Assembly: GCF_030577135.1 (NCBI RefSeq)
Contig: NZ_JAUIRR010000003.1
Coordinates: 1 to 64,000, forward strand
DNA from: Sulfurimonas sp. hsl 1-7
GTDB taxonomy: Bacteria; Campylobacterota; Campylobacteria; Campylobacterales; Sulfurimonadaceae
Direction of reading: 5' to 3'
Length of the DNA: 64,000 bases
The notes under the pieces are model-generated. The model searched no databases, was not told the origin of the DNA, and saw only the letters and a list, made by a program, of their open reading frames with translations. Made by a program: the position numbers and the translations under genes. Below are positions 54,097 through 63,768 of this stretch, piece after piece (within the stretch, counting starts at the first letter, position 1; each line of letters begins with the position of its first letter).

Positions 54097-54474
54097 ATGA
54101 CACAAAAAGACTTAGTAGTACTTGCCGTAGATGATGATATGATTAACTTAAAGTTATTAAAATCGATGCTTTTAAAAACTGGTAACGTTAAAGAGGTTAT
54201 TGAAGCTAAGAACGGTTCAGATGCTATCGGTGAGCTCAAAGGACGTAATGATATTGATTTAATTCTTTTAGATATCATTATGCCTATTATGGGTGGAATT
54301 GAAATGCTGAAAGTTGTACGTGCAGATGATTCTCTTCGTCAACTTCCTATCATTGTATTAACAACAGATGAAACTAAAAAAGCTGAAGCACTAGAAGCTG
54401 GAGCAAACGGCTTCTTAATGAAACCGATTAGAAATGACGAATTAATCGCAAAAATGGATACTGTAATCGTTTAA
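54097..54474 (+). CDS. CheY-like single-domain response regulator
   Basis: The 125-residue protein is a lone receiver: acidic pocket in VDDDM (residues 10-14), phosphorylation site Asp59 (LLLDIIMP region), the IIVLTTD switch residue and the conserved Lys in FLMKPI. It has no output domain, so it acts by protein contact, perhaps at the flagellar motor or as a phosphate sink. It begins 11 bases after the hybrid kinase gene and ends at a shared terminator with lon. Confidence 0.92.
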   Translation: MTQKDLVVLAVDDDMINLKLLKSMLLKTGNVKEVIEAKNGSDAIGELKGRNDIDLILLDIIMPIMGGIEMLKVVRADDSLRQLPIIVLTTDETKKAEALEAGANGFLMKPIRNDELIAKMDTVIV

Positions 54475-54483
54475 TCTTCTTCT

Positions 54484-54516
54484 TTAAAACAAGTTCTATA
54501 CAAGAACTTGTTTTAA
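54484..54516. terminator. Bidirectional terminator between the CheY-like gene and lon
   Basis: TTAAAACAAGTTCT and AGAACTTGTTTTAA form a perfect 14-bp stem with a five-base loop. The stem ends contain A and T runs in both directions. The last lon codons and its stop (54496-54498) lie inside the hairpin. Confidence 0.8.
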
Positions 54517-56913
54517 CACCTCTTCTATTCTTTTAACTCCAACTATTTCCATAGCATCTTTAACCTCTTTAGGTATCTCATCAAGATCTCTTTCATAGTT
54601 TTTCTGTGGTATCAGTACTTTTGTCATATCTGCTTTGTGTGCAGCTATAAGCTTCTCTTTAAGTCCGCCGATTGGAAGAACATCACCGTTTAAAGAAACC
54701 TCACCCGTCATCGCTACGTCTGAACGTATTTTTGCCGAGCTTAAAATAGAAGCGATAACACTTACCATGGCAATACCTGCACTTGGTCCATCTTTTGGTG
54801 TAGCACCGTCTGGAACGTGAACATGTAGATCATAACGTTTATATACTTCACTTGGATCTACTTTGATATCATCCTCTTTCTCTTTAAATGTTACAGGGAT
54901 ATTTTCTGCCGATATTTTTAATTTTCTTGTATCTATTAAAGTCTTAACTACACTAAAAGCAATACGAGCAGACTCTTTCATAACATCACCAAGACTTCCC
55001 GTTAACTGCATAGTCCCCTTCCCTTTAATACGGATAGACTCTATTTTTAAAACATCTCCGCCTACAGCTGTCCACGCTAAACCATTAACTACGCCAACTA
55101 CAGGTACTTTATTTGTTTTTTCGATCTCAAAAACACTTTTATCAAAAAACTCATTTAAATTATTAACACTCACAGAGATCTTAGTAAGCTTATTGTTTTT
55201 GAGCATCATCAATGCCGCTTTTCGACTCATCTGAGCAATTCTACGGCGTAAATTACGCACACCCGCTTCACGAGTATAGCTATGAATCAACTCTTTAAGT
55301 GCCGGTTTTGAAATTGTCACTTCAGATTTTTTAAGTCCGTGCTTTTTTAACTCTTGCGGTATAAGATATCTTTTTGCTATCTCATACTTCTCTTGAGGTG
55401 TATATGAACTGACGGTAATAAACTCCATTCTGTCAAAAAGAGGTTTCGGAATACGCCCAACATCATTTGCCGTTGCAATAAAGATTACGTTTGAGAGATC
55501 AATATTAAAGTTTGTATAATAATCACGGAATTCACTGTTTTGTTCAGGGTCTAAGATCTCTAAAAGTGCCGCTGTAGGATCACCGCGTCCGTTACGAGTA
55601 ACTTTATCGATCTCATCAAGTACGATTACAGGATTCATTTTCTTTGCATCAATTAAACCTTGAACAATACGTCCCGGCATTGCACCTACGTATGTACGAC
55701 GGTGCCCGCGAAGCTCATTAACATCTTCCAAACCGCCTAAAGCAATACGTACTAGCGGACGCTTTAGCGCAGAAGCGATAGAGTTTGCCAAAGAAGTTTT
55801 ACCTACACCCGGAGGTCCTGAAAAACAAAGGATAGCACCCGCCGATTTTGTCTGCTTAATACCACGCAGTTCAAGTAACTCTTTCACTGCAAAATATTCA
55901 ACAATTCTATCTTTTGGTTTTTCAAGAGAGTAATGGTCTTTATTTAGCTGATCTTCAACCTTGTTAATATCTAAAGACTTCTTGCTTATAGAACCAAAAG
56001 GAATTTCCAATACCCAGTCAAGATAAGTTTGTGTCATTGATGCATCGGAAGAGTCTGGATGCATTCTTGAAAAACGCTCAAGTTGCTTAGAGATCTCTTT
56101 ATAAGCATCTTCAGTCATCTTTGATTTTTTCGATTCAAGTTTTTTACGATACTCTTCGATCTCTTCATCACGCGCCGTGTCAGTTCCAAGCTCTTTTTGG
56201 ATCTGTTTTAACTGCTCTTTTAAAAAGTACTCTTTGTTTACTTTTTCAATGTGAGTATGTACTTTAGAACGGATCTCTTTTTGCAGTTTATTTGCTTCAA
56301 TCTCATCAATAAGATAATCAATTAAATCTAAAAATCTTTTCTCCGTATCTGTTTCTATAAAGAGTTTATATGCCTGCTCTTTTTTTAATTTTACAGTTGA
56401 ACAGATAAGATCAATTATACGGTTATGGTCATGGTTTTCTTCAATCGTACGTAAAAGATCCGGTGGAAAATAGTTACTTACACCTGAAAGTGTACGCACT
56501 TTTTCACGAACAACTTCTAAGATTGCATCTATTTTTAAGCTGTTTACCTCAACCGATGGAATAACATCTACATGAGCTGTTAAAGGTTCATCTGAAACCT
56601 TATTCAACATTTTAGCGCGTGCTAAACCTTGAAAAAGTACTTTCACACGGCCATCAGGCAAGGAAACTTTTCTCATAATAGAACCAACAACACCTGCATC
56701 GTAAAGAGAGTCGTATTCTCTTTCACCGTCATGTTTAGGCTTTGTTGGACAAACAATCACCAAAGAGTTATCCTCTATCGCTTTTGTAGCAGCATTTATG
56801 TTTTTTTCATCACTTAAAAAAAGTGGAGATATCATAAATGGATATAAAAAAATGTCATCCTCTGCGATAACAGGAATATCAGCAGGGAATTCTCCGTAAT
56901 TACTTAGTTTCAT
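54496..56913 (-). CDS. lon: ATP-dependent protease Lon
   Basis: Lon degrades damaged and regulatory proteins. The 805-residue protein has the N-terminal substrate-binding domain, a coiled-coil linker, an AAA+ module (Walker A GPPGVGKTS, about residues 366-374, and VIVLDEIDKV) and a C-terminal protease domain with the Ser of DGPSAGIAM and the Lys of GGLKEKLIAAH. It follows bamD by 12 bases and its stop lies within a terminator. Confidence 0.97.
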   Translation of the reverse strand: MKLSNYGEFPADIPVIAEDDIFLYPFMISPLFLSDEKNINAATKAIEDNSLVIVCPTKPKHDGEREYDSLYDAGVVGSIMRKVSLPDGRVKVLFQGLARAKMLNKVSDEPLTAHVDVIPSVEVNSLKIDAILEVVREKVRTLSGVSNYFPPDLLRTIEENHDHNRIIDLICSTVKLKKEQAYKLFIETDTEKRFLDLIDYLIDEIEANKLQKEIRSKVHTHIEKVNKEYFLKEQLKQIQKELGTDTARDEEIEEYRKKLESKKSKMTEDAYKEISKQLERFSRMHPDSSDASMTQTYLDWVLEIPFGSISKKSLDINKVEDQLNKDHYSLEKPKDRIVEYFAVKELLELRGIKQTKSAGAILCFSGPPGVGKTSLANSIASALKRPLVRIALGGLEDVNELRGHRRTYVGAMPGRIVQGLIDAKKMNPVIVLDEIDKVTRNGRGDPTAALLEILDPEQNSEFRDYYTNFNIDLSNVIFIATANDVGRIPKPLFDRMEFITVSSYTPQEKYEIAKRYLIPQELKKHGLKKSEVTISKPALKELIHSYTREAGVRNLRRRIAQMSRKAALMMLKNNKLTKISVSVNNLNEFFDKSVFEIEKTNKVPVVGVVNGLAWTAVGGDVLKIESIRIKGKGTMQLTGSLGDVMKESARIAFSVVKTLIDTRKLKISAENIPVTFKEKEDDIKVDPSEVYKRYDLHVHVPDGATPKDGPSAGIAMVSVIASILSSAKIRSDVAMTGEVSLNGDVLPIGGLKEKLIAAHKADMTKVLIPQKNYERDLDEIPKEVKDAMEIVGVKRIEEVLKQVLV

Positions 56914-56925
56914 ATCTAGCCATCC

Positions 56926-57663
56926 TTATTTTGTCGAATTATTCTCTTGTACAGAGTTTCTTGAAACAACGCTTTGTGTTTCAGGTATCATGAATCCATA
57001 CCAACTTGCCGTTCCATCCCCTTCAAACCACTCTCTGTACCAAGGGCTGTTTGCTTTGTCTATTTCATCCCACTTGATCCAAGGCTCAGGTTTTATATCT
57101 CTATAATATTGGGCAGATTTATATTTATCTACTCTGTCATATAAAGAAGCTATCGTTTCATTTAAAGCAGCCTCTGAAAGATACAATTTTGTAAGCATAG
57201 AATCTACCAATGCATAATAATCAGAACCTGGATAGTTTCTCTTGAATGCTTCAGCAGCTTTAATAGCATCTTGAATAAGAACCTGATCACGTCTTGGATT
57301 TGGTAACGATAAATATTTTGCTTTAATCTTTAAAAATTCTGCAAACTCTCTCTCATTTTCATTAGCATATCTTTTTATATATTCATCTAAAAAATGTTCG
57401 CTTAAAAGATACTCTTCCTCATACATATGAGCAATAGCAAGTATCATTGTCGCTTCCGGTAACAAAGGGGAACCGATATGTTCACCTTGAAGTGATGAGT
57501 AATAATCATCCGCTTTATCTATATTTCCATCCGATATAGAACTGATGATCTTTCCATACCAATAGATAGCCGGTTTATTATACTCCTCAACATCTTTTGA
57601 ACAAGAGCTAAACAGTACAATAGCACTTACAAAGAAAAAGAAAAGCTTCAATCGATTTTGCAT
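56926..57663 (-). CDS. bamD: Outer-membrane assembly lipoprotein BamD
   Basis: BamD is the essential lipoprotein partner of BamA in outer-membrane protein insertion. The 245-residue protein has a lipobox (VLFSSC, Cys at about residue 21) and a row of TPR-like helices (KADDYYSSLQGEH, YLLSEHFLDEYIKRY, and AAEAFKRNYPGSDYYALVDSM typical of BamD). It lies just before lon on the minus strand and diverges from the MshQ-like gene. A linker rich in Ser and Asn ends the protein. Confidence 0.9.
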   Translation of the reverse strand: MQNRLKLFFFFVSAIVLFSSCSKDVEEYNKPAIYWYGKIISSISDGNIDKADDYYSSLQGEHIGSPLLPEATMILAIAHMYEEEYLLSEHFLDEYIKRYANENEREFAEFLKIKAKYLSLPNPRRDQVLIQDAIKAAEAFKRNYPGSDYYALVDSMLTKLYLSEAALNETIASLYDRVDKYKSAQYYRDIKPEPWIKWDEIDKANSPWYREWFEGDGTASWYGFMIPETQSVVSRNSVQENNSTK

Positions 57664-57899
57664 AAAATATTCCTATTTAATAATTAGTATTGTTATTTTA
57701 TCCAAAAGATATATAATAGTGTTTAAACACTTTTATTTTTAAGATATAAGATAAATAATCTATTACATTATATTTATTTAATTCTATTTAAGCTATACTT
57801 AAGTGATAAAGTTAGACAATTGAAGTGTAGGTAACTGTAACTTTACTACTGAAAGAAAGTAAAGTTTAGAGTAATTTTCTTACTAAAAAGGTGTTAGAG
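57664..57899 (+). promoter_or_regulatory. Upstream region of the MshQ-like gene with a leader hairpin
   Basis: The 236-base AT-rich spacer carries one clear stem, AACTTTAC/GTAAAGTT (57839-57866) with a 12-base loop, shortly before the gene. No c-di-GMP riboswitch core (GEMM-type motifs) is evident. Promoter boxes are uncertain. Confidence 0.4.
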
Positions 57900-60800
57900 A
57901 TGAGAAGTAAGATAGTTTTATTTTTATTTGTTTTTTCTTATTTCGTTGCTAATATTCATGCAGCAGAATATGTATGCCCAGGAGAATCTGTCCTTAATAT
58001 AGATGGGGCAAGTAATGATGCAAATGCAATATACAGTGAAGATTCTACAGGTTCTTATAAATCAAGATATTTTCAATTTACTCCTAGTGTTGGTGGAGAG
58101 ATGACTATATCTTATGGTCAAAACGGTACTTTAACTGAAGAAAAACAAACTTTTATTATAGGTACTTCGTGTGACAGTGACAATGTATATAAACAAACAA
58201 GTGGACTAACAAGTGACTCTGCAACGTTTTATGTCGCTGGTGGGCAGACTTATTATGTAAGAATTCAAGAAAAAAATGGTAATGATGCTTTAAGATTTAC
58301 AGCAAACTTTGAATTTAAAGCCATAAAAATTGGATTCGAAAACGCAGTATACAGTATTGCTGAGGATATCAACCTAGCGGATAATGACATACAAGCTCTT
58401 GCACTTACTTTAAAACTTACTCATCCTGCTACATTTGATATTAGTGTAACATACAGTACTATGGAAGCAACACCGCAATCAGCTATTTCTGAAGAAGACT
58501 TTCGAGCTTTAGTACAAACTGTTACTTTTGCAGCGGGAGAAACAGAAAAAACTGTTTACATTGATATCATCCACGACGTTCCTATTGAACTTGAAGAGAA
58601 CTTTTTTGTACAACTATCAAATATAACAGTAGATTCTGCTTATGCTAATGTAGTAAGTTTTGGTAACTATAACCCTACAGAAATAATTATCTTAGAACAA
58701 AACAATTCTCCAATATGTTACGATGAAGATTTTTCCGGAAATTTAGATACGGACTGGAGGCTCTTATATAGCCAAGGTGGGTACACACCGCAAATTGTAA
58801 ATGAAAGACTAAGAATGACTTCCGCAACTGGTGGACTTTCAACTGCGATGACGAAAGACTATGAGTTTGCCGCTGCAAATAATCTTATCTCTATCGAGTT
58901 TGATCACTTTGCTTATAATGGCAGTGGAGCAGATGGTTTTGCTATTGTTTTATATGACTCTTCAATTGGAGCTTCACCGGCTCCCGGTGCATTTGGTGGT
59001 TCATTAGGCTACGCACAAAAATGTCAAAGTGGTGTTTCTGGATGTAGTAGTGACTGTACAGTTTCTGGTGGCTGTCCAGGTTTTGAAGGTGGATGGCTTG
59101 GACTAGGACTTGATGAATTTGGTAACTATTCTAACCCTACTGAAGGAAGAATCGGGGGGACAGGCTTTATATCAAATGCTGTTGCTATCCGTGGTCAAGG
59201 AAGTGGTCAAACTGGCTATACATATTTAGCAGGAACAAGTACACTCAATCCTGTACTATGGTCTTCTACTACTAACTATTCCGGTGGTAGATTTAGAATG
59301 ACTGTAGACTCTAGAGATCCTACACATCTTTATATTACCTTAGAAAGAGATAGCAACAGAGATGGAACATATGAAAGTGTTATCATTAACAAATTTGATG
59401 CAATTGGAAGTCAAGGAGCATCACCAGAATATGTTAGACTGGCAGTAACTGCAAGTACAGGTGGTTCAAATGCTGTACATGAACTTGACGATCTTCTAGT
59501 TAAAGGTGTTTGTAGAGCATATTATCTTTCTTTACCAGATTTTTCAACTGGTTTTGTAGATGCTGTTGATACTTACAGTGATGCTACGTATACTGATGCG
59601 AATGGACCAGATTTAACAACAAAAATATCTACGAAAGACGGATACAATTTTGATGCTGTATATCTAGGCAGTGATGGAACAGGTGTAGAGACATATGCTC
59701 CTACTGGTACTTTTGATACGCTTCCACTAACAGTTGAAATCACACTTTCTGATTCAACATGTACAGAAGATATAGCACCTACAGCAGAAGATGGTACTCC
59801 TTATGGATGGGCAGAGATATTCCCTGGAGAGAGTTCTGGAACTACATTAAGCCCACTTACAATGCCATCATTAGCAATGAGTGATTCACGCTTAAAACTT
59901 AAAGCTTTGGACTGGAATAGCCTTTTTAATTCAATGAATGTTAGTAATAGCTGTAAGCAGAGTTCAACACACGGTTCTTTATGTGGTGTTCCAGCTTGTT
60001 TAGGTTCAGCTTTACAAGCGAATGAAGCATTTCCACCGGAAGACAATGCTACTAATGAGTATATTTTAACTGCATGTTACGGTTTGAGTGAAGATGGTTC
60101 GGGAAGTATTGGTGCAGATTCTCCTTGTCAAGTTAATAACTACACAGCTAACTGTGGTGGAGTTAAGGATGGTGCAACTATTAATCCACCTGAGTACTCA
60201 AATAAACTTGGTTGTCTAGCTTGTATTATGGGTGCACTTGCAGAATCAACATGTTCTGTTGATCATTTTGCACTAAGACCAAGTGCATTCCTCATCGATA
60301 GTTCTGAATCTGAATATCCAGACTTAATGCGTGCTGCACAAGAGTATAATACAACTATAACTGCTGTGGACTATGGAACTACAACACCAACTCAAGACTA
60401 CAACCAAACTTCTAGTTATATATCAGGGAATGGTATTATAAAATGGAATGCAGCAACTCCTCGAGCTGTCGACAATACTTTAAATGGAGCTGTTACTCTT
60501 GGTGATTTCAATATAACAAATGGTACATCTACATACAATGGTATAAGTGGGGAAGTTGCCAGTGTTTCATATAGTGATGTCGGTTTCATTACACTACATA
60601 TAGAAGATATCAATTGGTCTGCAATAGATTCAGATGATACTACTGGAGATTGTTCGGAAACTGGCAGATATATATGTGGAGATAAAAATGTCACATTTAT
60701 CCCACACCATTTTTCATTTGTCGATCTAAATATTACAAATAATGATGGAAACCCTGGTACATTTACATATCTTGCAAATCTAATTCCAGGGGACACATCA

Positions 60801-61757
60801 ACATATTCTATGGCAGCCAGAATTACTACACGTATAGAAGCAAGAAATAAATTAGATGCTGTAACTGAAAACTTTAGAGATGGGGAATTCTATGAAAACC
60901 CACTAGCGATAACTATATATTACAATGACGGTATTCATTCAGAAGCAAATGCATCTAATATCATCCCGGCAATTTTACTTGGTTTTGGAGTTGATAATGG
61001 CGATCTTAACGGTACTAGAACATTTCTTTGGAATGATGATAGTAACCTTTCGAAAGTATTAAGGTTCAACATCCCAAGAGTTGTCAATATACCTACAAAT
61101 CCTTTTGATATTAACGGTTCAGATTTAAACATTACAATTGCATCAGAATATACAGGAACTGCACCTATTGGAACTGTTACTATACAAGATGATGATAGCG
61201 GTATAGGAACAGCATCTGGCAAAGCTACAATGGCATATGGTAGGTCTCATGCAAGTAAACAAAGATATGAAATAACTACAGATGGTGAATTAAACAATGC
61301 CAATATTTATTATGAAACATATTGTTTTGGTCAAGATTCAACATTAGTGGACTGTAATACTACACTTATAATTCCATTCTCACTTAATTTACAAAGAACA
61401 GATGATATAAGATGGTATAGAAACACTAATCATGTTGCGCCAACACATGGTATGATTCTCAATGTAAGTGAAAAAGCCACTACAACACGAGTTAATACAA
61501 GTAACTTAAATAGCACTACAAATCCAAGTACAGTTGATCTAAGTTATGATGCTTCATTAGGATATCCTTACCAGACAACAATGGAGATTAATGCTTCACA
61601 ATGGCTTATTTACGATCCGGACAATCCAAATGCGACTCGTAATGAATTTCAAGCAGAATTCAATAAAATGAGTACAGGTTGGAGCGGTGAACATGAAACG
61701 AATAGTACAACAAATGTAGAGGCCGGGAAAAAAGCGAATAGGAGAATAAGTTGGTAA
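57900..61757 (+). CDS. Large MshQ-like secreted protein with Calx-beta and lectin-like domains
   Basis: The 1285-residue protein starts at ATG 57900, eight bases after AAGG; a GTG three codons earlier is less likely. A signal peptide ends near HAA. It has a short beta domain, a Calx-beta-like region (about residues 145-275), an L-type lectin-like domain (about 280-540, DEDFSGNLDTDWRLLY start), a Cys-rich region, and a C-terminal part with DHFALRPSAF, typical of the MshQ/DUF6701 family. MshQ is linked to MSHA pilus biogenesis or adhesion. The pseudopilin genes that follow directly support a surface appendage or tip adhesin. Confidence 0.78.
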   Translation: MRSKIVLFLFVFSYFVANIHAAEYVCPGESVLNIDGASNDANAIYSEDSTGSYKSRYFQFTPSVGGEMTISYGQNGTLTEEKQTFIIGTSCDSDNVYKQTSGLTSDSATFYVAGGQTYYVRIQEKNGNDALRFTANFEFKAIKIGFENAVYSIAEDINLADNDIQALALTLKLTHPATFDISVTYSTMEATPQSAISEEDFRALVQTVTFAAGETEKTVYIDIIHDVPIELEENFFVQLSNITVDSAYANVVSFGNYNPTEIIILEQNNSPICYDEDFSGNLDTDWRLLYSQGGYTPQIVNERLRMTSATGGLSTAMTKDYEFAAANNLISIEFDHFAYNGSGADGFAIVLYDSSIGASPAPGAFGGSLGYAQKCQSGVSGCSSDCTVSGGCPGFEGGWLGLGLDEFGNYSNPTEGRIGGTGFISNAVAIRGQGSGQTGYTYLAGTSTLNPVLWSSTTNYSGGRFRMTVDSRDPTHLYITLERDSNRDGTYESVIINKFDAIGSQGASPEYVRLAVTASTGGSNAVHELDDLLVKGVCRAYYLSLPDFSTGFVDAVDTYSDATYTDANGPDLTTKISTKDGYNFDAVYLGSDGTGVETYAPTGTFDTLPLTVEITLSDSTCTEDIAPTAEDGTPYGWAEIFPGESSGTTLSPLTMPSLAMSDSRLKLKALDWNSLFNSMNVSNSCKQSSTHGSLCGVPACLGSALQANEAFPPEDNATNEYILTACYGLSEDGSGSIGADSPCQVNNYTANCGGVKDGATINPPEYSNKLGCLACIMGALAESTCSVDHFALRPSAFLIDSSESEYPDLMRAAQEYNTTITAVDYGTTTPTQDYNQTSSYISGNGIIKWNAATPRAVDNTLNGAVTLGDFNITNGTSTYNGISGEVASVSYSDVGFITLHIEDINWSAIDSDDTTGDCSETGRYICGDKNVTFIPHHFSFVDLNITNNDGNPGTFTYLANLIPGDTSTYSMAARITTRIEARNKLDAVTENFRDGEFYENPLAITIYYNDGIHSEANASNIIPAILLGFGVDNGDLNGTRTFLWNDDSNLSKVLRFNIPRVVNIPTNPFDINGSDLNITIASEYTGTAPIGTVTIQDDDSGIGTASGKATMAYGRSHASKQRYEITTDGELNNANIYYETYCFGQDSTLVDCNTTLIIPFSLNLQRTDDIRWYRNTNHVAPTHGMILNVSEKATTTRVNTSNLNSTTNPSTVDLSYDASLGYPYQTTMEINASQWLIYDPDNPNATRNEFQAEFNKMSTGWSGEHETNSTTNVEAGKKANRRISW

Positions 61758-62365
61758 TCAGAATGAACAATTTAAGAAAAAGAACTGCTTTTACCATGAT
61801 TGAGTTAATTTTTGCTATTGTTGTTATAAGCATTGTTGTTTTATCTGTACCTACTTTTATGCAGGTATCGGAACAAAATGTAGAAAATAATCTGGCACAA
61901 GAGGCTATATTCGCAGCTTCTGCAGAATTGATGGGTGCAACTAGTGTTTATTGGGATGAGAACTCCATGCAAGATTCGAACTTCAGTGCATTATCAAGAG
62001 TTATCGATATCAGTAATGACTGTAATTCTACTACGAATTTACGTCCCGGTCATATTAATCAGCCATTTCACAGAAGATGTTTAGATAACCTCACGACTTC
62101 TCCAGCCAATAGTAACGGTGGTTCAGTATATGATCTGAATGATCTTACACTCACCCCTCACACTGCTTTTACAGACACAAAAGGTCCATCTGGATATAAA
62201 ACAGACTATCTGAGCACATTAAGCGTTACACAAAAAAGTACAGATAATAATGTGAAAATTGTGACTGTAACAATTACAGATCCTGATAATAATCCGATAA
62301 CTAAATTAAAAGCAGAAGTAGCAAATATTGGTGAAGTTGAACCATATAAGAAAAGGATGTTCTAA
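61751..62365 (+). CDS. Type IV pilin-like protein (pseudopilin)
   Basis: The 204-residue protein has a class III prepilin signal: a short basic leader then A-FTMIELIFAIVV, with Ala instead of Gly before the cleavage site and the conserved Glu5, followed by a long hydrophobic helix and a soluble domain. The TTG start at 61751 has GGAG six bases upstream; the ATG at 61763 lacks a well-placed site. It overlaps the end of the MshQ-like gene and abuts the next pseudopilin. Confidence 0.85.
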   Translation: MVIRMNNLRKRTAFTMIELIFAIVVISIVVLSVPTFMQVSEQNVENNLAQEAIFAASAELMGATSVYWDENSMQDSNFSALSRVIDISNDCNSTTNLRPGHINQPFHRRCLDNLTTSPANSNGGSVYDLNDLTLTPHTAFTDTKGPSGYKTDYLSTLSVTQKSTDNNVKIVTVTITDPDNNPITKLKAEVANIGEVEPYKKRMF

Positions 62366-63267
62366 TGAAAAAAAATGCTTTTACTATGTTAGAACTAATA
62401 TTCGTAATAGTAGTAATGGGAATTCTTGCAAAGTTCGGTGTAGAACTTCTTGCTCAAATTTATAATAATTTTGTACACAATAGTGTCAATAGCTCTCTCC
62501 AAGAAAAAAGTCAAAACGCAGTAGAATTAGTTGGTTCGCGTTTACAGTATAGAATTAAAGAATCAATTATCGCCAGAAAAAGTTCTGACGATACGAACTT
62601 TACCTCATTGTCTACTGCAAATAGTGATGATTATAATATACTTGAATGGGTGGCGACCGATATTGAAGGTTTTAGAGGAAGTACAAAACCTCTATGGAGT
62701 GGTATCATCGATCTTGATAACTCAAATGCGACCCTACTCAAAACTCCTGAAACCAACACTACAGCTATAAATGATTTAATAGATGCTCTTTCTAATGGTA
62801 ATTCAAGTTTAGCAAATGCAGCTATCTATTTTCCAGGTTCTAATACAAATGTACATACCGATTATGGTTGGCAACGTCCAACGATAAAATTCACTGATCA
62901 AAACCATACTATGCATCCTGTCAAAGCCGGTGCAATCGATGAACTTGTCCCTCGAAATGCAGACACTAATGCTATAAATAGTTTGAGTGGCATTGATATC
63001 TATGAAAACTATCAACTCGCGTGGACTGCATATGCAGTTGGTATAGATGATTATAATGACTCAACAAATACGGGTACTTTAAAACTTTGGTACGATTATC
63101 AGCCTTGGGAAGGTGAAAAATATAGTGACGGTACTGAAGTTAAACTTATGGAGAATGTTAGTACGTTTAGATATAGAGCGATAGGCTCTGTTGTTCAGAT
63201 CCAAGTATGTACAAATTCCGATCTTATAGAGGATTACTCAATATGCAAAGAAAAAACAGTATTTTAA
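62365..63267 (+). CDS. Type IV pilin-like protein, PilW/MshO-like minor pseudopilin
   Basis: The 300-residue protein begins MKKNAFTMLELIFVIVV, a prepilin leader and N-terminal helix with Glu5 and Ala before the cleavage point. The large C-terminal domain with a Cys pair at the end (VCTNSDLIEDYSIC) suits a minor pilin. It starts at the base of the previous stop codon (one-base overlap). Confidence 0.82.
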   Translation: MKKNAFTMLELIFVIVVMGILAKFGVELLAQIYNNFVHNSVNSSLQEKSQNAVELVGSRLQYRIKESIIARKSSDDTNFTSLSTANSDDYNILEWVATDIEGFRGSTKPLWSGIIDLDNSNATLLKTPETNTTAINDLIDALSNGNSSLANAAIYFPGSNTNVHTDYGWQRPTIKFTDQNHTMHPVKAGAIDELVPRNADTNAINSLSGIDIYENYQLAWTAYAVGIDDYNDSTNTGTLKLWYDYQPWEGEKYSDGTEVKLMENVSTFRYRAIGSVVQIQVCTNSDLIEDYSICKEKTVF

Positions 63268-63710
63268 AAAGCCATAGAAATGGTTTAGCCATGATTATGG
63301 CTATAATTGTAATGGTTCTCATAGGAACAATTGGTGCATTATCATTACGTTTAATCACACAAACGACTAAAACAACAACAGATATTTATCTTTACGAACA
63401 AGCATCTATTTATGCAAAAAGTGCTGCAGAACTTACACTTTTAAAAATTGCAAAAGACGGCTGTTTAAATAACTATCTTATAACTTTCGGTGAAACTTCA
63501 GATATCCAATATGATGCAAACGTTACTATGCAATATATCTACACAAATAATTCAGGGCCTGTCGGATGTAATGTCTATACTCAAACAACACCTGTAACAA
63601 CTCCCGAACAAAACGGTTCAGTATTGATGGATGTCACAGTTACACTTCATGATGTAAACTTAACTACAGAACCTATCAGATACTTCCGTAGAAGCATCCA
63701 AAAACTGTAA
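63243..63710 (+). CDS. PilX-like pilus assembly protein
   Basis: Starting at ATG 63243, inside the end of the previous gene, the 155-residue protein has a basic N-terminus followed by a long helix (GLAMIMAIIVMVLIGTIGALS), the pattern of PilX-type proteins that lack a prepilin cleavage site, and a soluble domain with two Cys. Part of the earlier frame from 63207 is unlikely to be used. It probably joins the minor-pilin complex. Confidence 0.7.
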   Translation: MQRKNSILKSHRNGLAMIMAIIVMVLIGTIGALSLRLITQTTKTTTDIYLYEQASIYAKSAAELTLLKIAKDGCLNNYLITFGETSDIQYDANVTMQYIYTNNSGPVGCNVYTQTTPVTTPEQNGSVLMDVTVTLHDVNLTTEPIRYFRRSIQKL

Positions 63711-63741
63711 ACTTCTTGGTTATTTCTAAACTTATAAATGC

Positions 63742-63747
63742 TATAAT
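63742..63747 (+). promoter_or_regulatory. -10 box of the hibernation factor promoter
   Basis: TATAAT lies 21 bases ahead of the ATG at 63769, with AAAAGG as ribosome site between them. This gives a very short leader. A -35 is not evident. Confidence 0.5.
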
Positions 63748-63768
63748 CTAATAAAAAAGGATTATAGT

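Noticed and set aside
57664-57899. Cyclic-di-GMP riboswitch upstream of the MshQ-like gene
   Set aside because: None of the conserved GEMM-type core sequences was found; only one simple AT-rich hairpin is visible.
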